This document shows positions 5,871 through 9,278 of a stretch of 9,278 nucleotides of DNA, piece by piece. A program made the translations under genes and the position numbers. The stretch is from Spirochaetaceae bacterium (GTDB lineage Bacteria > Spirochaetota > Spirochaetia > Treponematales > Treponemataceae), in contig JAITWB010000264.1 of NCBI GenBank assembly GCA_031285525.1, forward strand, positions 1 through 9,278. Reading direction: 5' to 3'. Every line of letters starts with the position of its first letter. The first letter of the stretch is position 1. A model generated the notes under the pieces. That model was not told where the DNA came from and did not search any database. It worked only from the letters and a program-made list of their open reading frames with translations.

Positions 5871-5915
5871 ATTGACTCCAGTCATTCTGACTCCGTTCAT
5901 TCTATCCCCGCACAA
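5871..5915 (-). repeat. Three imperfect 15-base direct repeats, each a start-codon module
   Basis: On the minus strand three consecutive 15-base units (5915-5901, 5900-5886, 5885-5871) precede ATG 5870. Each begins with a possible start codon (TTG, ATG, ATG) and contains a GGGG or GGAG core five bases before the next ATG. Units two and three match at 11 of 15 bases; units one and two match at 9 of 15. In the glucosidase frame they would encode MCGDR, MNGVR and MTGVN. The first unit lies within the end of the cyclase gene. Confidence 0.6.
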
Positions 5916-7012
5916 GATTCCGAAGGAATATCCGGCTCTGCAACGGTAGTCCGATTGCGTCCGTTCCGTTTCGATTCATACAAGGCCTTATCGGCTCTAT
6001 CCACCAGCACCTTTGCGTTAGGCTTGGTATAGGGATTATATTCAGAAATACCTACAGAAATAGTTAAGGTGAGGTGCTGTCCTTCATAGGCAATATCCAT
6101 ATCCTCTATGGCGGTTCTGATACGCTCTGCAATGCCTAAGGCATCCTCTGCGTTGGTATCATTGAGCATGACCACAAACTCCTCACCGCCGTACCGTGCC
6201 GCCAGATCCTGACTCCGCACACCCTCCTGTATCAGAGCCGCCACACGCTGCAATACCACATCCCCGCAGGCGTGTCCGTAGGAGTCGTTGAACCGTTTGA
6301 AAAAATCGATATCCAGCATCAGTATTGAAAGAGGGATCTTGCGCTTGCTGCTCTCCTCCAGTCTCCCGATAAGGACTGAATAAAAGTAATGCTTCAGCTT
6401 GAGATGGGTCATCATATCGGTGGTGGTCATTTCGAGGAGCGCCGCATTCCCTACCACGATCGCCACCAGGGAGGCGATATTCAGGATATGTTCCTTCTCG
6501 TACTCGCTAAAAGAGAGCTCTTCTCCGATATCAAGCCGTTCTCCCAGAATGAGCACCCCGTTTATATATGTGCGGGTCTTTAACGGAACGATCAGAGAAG
6601 GATTAAGGGACAGGATTGCTTCAAGTTCGTCACGATTCCCCAGCTCCTTTTTTACCTCATCGAGGGTCATACATGAGTTGCATTCACTGAGGAGCTTAAT
6701 CAAACAGCTGTCTTCGTGGATCACATACTCATGGTTATTATTGAGTTCAAACCCGGTGTAATTATTATTGAGATGAAAATAGGATGAATCAAAATTTTGC
6801 TTGGTAAAGATACCGACCCCAAGCACTTTCATCTGCCCGATACAGGTATACAATATCGACTCGATGAGAGTCGAATATTCGAGTATCGAACTGAGGCTCT
6901 TTGAAATTTCAAGAAGCTGTTTCAGATCAAAAATCTGCTTCTCATAGGAAGCATATTCCCTGATCTGACGAACCCTTTTGGACTTACCGACGACGTTCCG
7001 TTTCTTTGTCAT
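5897..7012 (-). CDS. GAF-like/GGDEF diguanylate cyclase
   Basis: Probable cytoplasmic diguanylate cyclase of 371 residues. A basic N-terminus (MTKKRNVVGKSKRVRQ) leads into a predicted helix or coiled coil (about 15-45). A GAF-like sensor region follows (about 45-190), with the typical ending SLIVPLKTRTYINGVLILGE and a helix through EHILNIASLVAIVVGNAALLE. The domain is diverged and contains CLIKLLSECNSC (103-114), whose role is unknown. The GGDEF domain has the metal ligands in MLDIDFFKRFND (232-243), GGEEF at 275-279 and the inhibitory RSQD at 266-269, so it should be active and product-inhibited. ATG 7012 has AGGGG just upstream and follows the previous stop by six bases. Its TGA overlaps an ATG of the glucosidase gene (ATGA), which points to translational coupling. 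The signal sensed cannot be told from sequence. Confidence 0.92.
   Translation of the reverse strand: MTKKRNVVGKSKRVRQIREYASYEKQIFDLKQLLEISKSLSSILEYSTLIESILYTCIGQMKVLGVGIFTKQNFDSSYFHLNNNYTGFELNNNHEYVIHEDSCLIKLLSECNSCMTLDEVKKELGNRDELEAILSLNPSLIVPLKTRTYINGVLILGERLDIGEELSFSEYEKEHILNIASLVAIVVGNAALLEMTTTDMMTHLKLKHYFYSVLIGRLEESSKRKIPLSILMLDIDFFKRFNDSYGHACGDVVLQRVAALIQEGVRSQDLAARYGGEEFVVMLNDTNAEDALGIAERIRTAIEDMDIAYEGQHLTLTISVGISEYNPYTKPNAKVLVDRADKALYESKRNGRNRTTVAEPDIPSESCAGIE
6856..6890. repeat. Cluster of short inverted repeats inside the GAF-GGDEF gene
   Basis: TCGACTC (6856-6862) and GAGTCGA (6868-6874) form a perfect seven-base stem around a five-base loop. TTCGA and TCGAA (6878-6890, three-base loop) form a second small stem next to it. 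They encode part of the helix SILEYSTLIESIL near residues 42-54, so they may only reflect repeated Ser/Glu/Ile codons. Confidence 0.4.
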
Positions 7013-7018
7013 GTTCCC

Positions 7019-8596
7019 CTACACTGCACTGCCAATTATAGCATAATTTTTCATTATTTCAAGAAATTTCAGCATAAATGGCTGCTGTTTTTCTATACTC
7101 TCAAATTTTTCCCGGTTTTTAGTTGTAGAAACGAGCATCCGTATATTCGCAATATACTCAGGAGTGGGCTTCTTGCTGTCGTTGATCAGTTCCGCAATTT
7201 TTACCGAGAGTTCATAAAAATGCTTTGCCTCGCTCTGAACCAGGGCTTTTGCCTGCTGATTGATATGGTTTACCATCTCCTCCGCCTTACGGTGAAACTC
7301 GTTCCCCGCACGGCTGTTCTGGATACAGTGTTTTAGATGGTCAAAATTGTTTTCCCCCTGATCGCCGAAACTGTTTTCAAAGACCTCAAAGGCGGAATCC
7401 GATTCAACACAATGGTGAACAATGGTAGAAAACTGGGTCTGAAAGTTCTGGTTATTATAGAATCCCTCAACCATCAGCGCATTAAGCAGTTCCCGCACCG
7501 GTTCGGCAAAATACACAGCGATATAGGTTTTTATGATCTGCAAAGGGGTGACCCAGAAAAAGGAATACGCCGTGGTAGACTTGAGAAAATCATTTGTTTC
7601 GGCATTATACCCCTGTAAAGAGACCATCTTTTTGCCGGGAAACAGTTCCTGTATCTGCTGTTCCAACTGTTCATCCTGAATTTCGGTCTCGATGTTTTTA
7701 CTATCCGCAATATACCGAATCTGGATCCGATCCCGGAAATCATCAAGGAGGGGTTTCTCGATTTTTGCGCTGTCAGGGTTTAGGTGCGGATTCCGCTTGA
7801 GATACCGCAGGAGGATCACCAGAGAACCGGAGTCCAGCCGTTTCTTCAATAAAACGGCGATGGTTTTAAACCGATTGGTCATAGCAGTATGCTCCTCCTC
7901 AGAAGGGACGGCGCCTGTTTTTTTGGCAACCAATGCGATCATTGCACTGACCTGTGAAGAAGAAACATCCAGAGGAGCGCTGACATAATAGAAGTCCAGC
8001 AGGTTGGTCACCAGCTCCACCGCAGGGCAGGGCTGAAACCGGGGAACATAGTCGGGATCTCCTCCGGTGAACTCACTGTCAAAGCAGCGTAAAAAGGAAA
8101 CAAAATTAAATTTGCACAAATCCTGGAGCGCTCCCAGTTGGCAGATTATCCCCTCAATAGCCTTAAATTCCGGGTTACTCAACTCCTTAATCAGTTTATC
8201 CAGGAGCCGGCGGTGCAGTTCCTTCTCCCGTTCATAACTTTCGGCTTCCGAGAGGAGCTGTTTTCTTTTGTCAGTAAAGAGTGTTTCATAGAGCTCTCGT
8301 CCCTCGGCGGTAAAGCCCGAATAGAAGAGGTAGTCCATAGACCGTGAACTCGCCCAGGTATCGGTTCCGCCGATGGTACCTTCCAGTATTTCACATACAG
8401 GAGAGAGTAGACCATAGAGCTGGTACATTGCCTCGGCAACAGAGGGGGGTATCATGCCGCCTTTTATAATCGGAGGATTTATTTCTTTGAGCTGATTTTC
8501 CAGCTCCTTCAGCTCCTTGCGCTCCTTTCCCTGAGCAGAGTTGCCAAACAGCAAGCTATCGAACATATCTTTCAGAAATTTAAGGAAACCGGCCAT
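7019..8596 (-). CDS. Spirochaete-type helical protein of unknown function (possibly DUF5312)
   Basis: A 525-residue cytoplasmic protein without a known function. It resembles the conserved Treponema proteins that I recall as DUF5312; that name is from memory and not certain. It starts at ATG 8596, with GAGGA six bases upstream; a TTG six bases earlier lacks such spacing. MAGFLKFLKDMFDSLLFG could form an amphipathic helix that touches the membrane. Charged, probably coiled-coil stretches follow at about 23-40 (GKERKELKELENQLKEI) and 110-140 (KRKQLLSEAESYEREKELHRR). The rest looks largely helical, with no signal peptide, transmembrane segment, Walker motif or catalytic signature I can recognise. 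The C-terminus (about 440-525) is again helix-rich. The gene lies nine bases after the dihydrouridine synthase gene and six bases before the GAF-GGDEF gene, so co-expression with both is likely. Confidence 0.85.
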   Translation of the reverse strand: MAGFLKFLKDMFDSLLFGNSAQGKERKELKELENQLKEINPPIIKGGMIPPSVAEAMYQLYGLLSPVCEILEGTIGGTDTWASSRSMDYLFYSGFTAEGRELYETLFTDKRKQLLSEAESYEREKELHRRLLDKLIKELSNPEFKAIEGIICQLGALQDLCKFNFVSFLRCFDSEFTGGDPDYVPRFQPCPAVELVTNLLDFYYVSAPLDVSSSQVSAMIALVAKKTGAVPSEEEHTAMTNRFKTIAVLLKKRLDSGSLVILLRYLKRNPHLNPDSAKIEKPLLDDFRDRIQIRYIADSKNIETEIQDEQLEQQIQELFPGKKMVSLQGYNAETNDFLKSTTAYSFFWVTPLQIIKTYIAVYFAEPVRELLNALMVEGFYNNQNFQTQFSTIVHHCVESDSAFEVFENSFGDQGENNFDHLKHCIQNSRAGNEFHRKAEEMVNHINQQAKALVQSEAKHFYELSVKIAELINDSKKPTPEYIANIRMLVSTTKNREKFESIEKQQPFMLKFLEIMKNYAIIGSAV

Positions 8597-8605
8597 AATC
8601 AATCC

Positions 8606-9278
8606 TCATCTTCTCAATATATCCGCAAAAAGCGTACAGTATCCGCTGATATCCGTTATTTTTACAATTTCCGCCCGCAGTTCCGCCCCGCCAGGAAAAC
8701 CCTTTGTATAGGCGCAGAAGCGTTTGCGCATCTCCCTACACGCCCCATCTTCGCCCTTGTCGGCGGCAAGCAGTTCCAGTTCCCGCAAGCCCGTCCTGAT
8801 ACGCATCTCAGGAGAAATTGTGTCCCAGCTTCCGGTTTGGAGCAGTTTTTTTGTCTGATCGAATATAAACGGGTTGCCCATGGCGCCCCGGGCAAACATC
8901 ACCCCGTCGCAGCCAGTACGTTCCAGCATATCCCTGGCTGCCTCAGGAGAAAACAGATCCCCGGAACCGAATACCGGGATACGTCCGTCAAGCAGCTTTT
9001 GTAACTCCCCCAACAGAGACCAGTCGGAAGTTCCTTCGTAACCCTGGCTCCTGGTTCGGGGATGGAGGGTAACAGCGGCGGCTCCTCCGTCGGCAGCAGC
9101 AAGGGCGGCTTCCCGCCAGGTGAGCTGCCCCGCATCCCAGCCGGATCGGATCTTCACCGTCACCGGGAGGGGAAAAACCGCTTCCGACACGGCTTTTACA
9201 ATTGCATATAAACGATCCGGGTCTCTGGTGAGGGCGGAACCGGCGCCGGTTTTGACCACCTTGGGAACCGGACAGCCG
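8606..9278 (-). CDS. tRNA-dihydrouridine synthase (Dus family), N-terminus cut by window edge
   Basis: Flavoenzyme that uses FMN and NADPH to reduce uridine to dihydrouridine in the D-loop of tRNA. The last 224 codons are visible and the first third of the gene lies beyond 9278. The fragment begins GCPVPKVVKTGAGSAL, including the catalytic Cys of the GCP motif (codon 9274-9272). It continues with VKIRSGWD, the TLHPRTRSQGYEG segment that binds FMN and substrate, GSGDLFSPE, and FARGAMGNPFIF that closes the barrel. The strand usually read as NGDI in this family is SGDL here, a mild change. The C-terminal helical domain is present (MRKRFCAYTKGFPGGAELRAEIVKITD). The overall look is DusB-like, but the missing N-terminus prevents firm subgrouping. 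It is the most upstream visible gene of the minus-strand set, followed after nine bases by the unknown helical protein. Confidence 0.93.
   Translation of the reverse strand, partial: GCPVPKVVKTGAGSALTRDPDRLYAIVKAVSEAVFPLPVTVKIRSGWDAGQLTWREAALAAADGGAAAVTLHPRTRSQGYEGTSDWSLLGELQKLLDGRIPVFGSGDLFSPEAARDMLERTGCDGVMFARGAMGNPFIFDQTKKLLQTGSWDTISPEMRIRTGLRELELLAADKGEDGACREMRKRFCAYTKGFPGGAELRAEIVKITDISGYCTLFADILRR

Overview
The window reads as chromosomal DNA of a spirochaete, probably Treponema-like. The argument is the 525-residue helical protein at 7019-8596, which resembles a family I know mainly from Treponema and relatives. It sits among GGDEF, rhomboid and secreted hypothetical genes in a roughly half-GC background. 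The assignment is an inference from gene style; no rRNA or other marker gene is present. I found no tRNA or rRNA genes, CRISPR array, insertion sequence or phage gene.

Left edge (1-801, + strand): two damaged genes. The first 152 bases are an AT-rich C-terminal scrap of a DUF1016/YhcG-type PDDEXK nuclease that looks internally deleted. It overlaps by four bases (ATGA) a Crp/Fnr-family regulator that is complete except for a one-base deletion near 438/439, which splits it into two frames. Tail to tail with it lies a PAS-GGDEF diguanylate cyclase (796-1713, - strand) with intact active and inhibitory sites and a recognisable promoter upstream.

Middle (1714-2835): an AT-rich intergenic region carries the cyclase promoter, a 13-position stem-loop and a TATAAT box. 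It is followed by a secreted or membrane PAP2-type phosphatase on the + strand with non-canonical catalytic motifs.

Right two thirds (2852-9278, - strand): one tightly packed gene set, transcribed right to left. In order it holds a tRNA-dihydrouridine synthase (cut by the window edge), the spirochaete helical protein of unknown function, a GAF-like/GGDEF diguanylate cyclase, a GH13 oligo-1,6-glucosidase, a rhomboid protease and a secreted protein of unknown function. Gaps are 9 and 6 bases, then a start/stop overlap, then two overlaps of 22 bases each, so a single transcript with translational coupling is likely. Its promoter is outside the window. The set couples c-di-GMP synthesis with alpha-glucan side-chain use and membrane proteolysis. 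Co-transcription is well supported by the spacing; a shared pathway is not shown.

Most notable for follow-up: the two decayed genes at the left edge, the triplicated 15-base start-site module before the glucosidase, the stem-loop over a Shine-Dalgarno sequence at 1881-1916, the altered PAP2 motifs, and the C-x10-C-x2-C cluster in the PAS domain. I did not find a convincing new multi-gene system.
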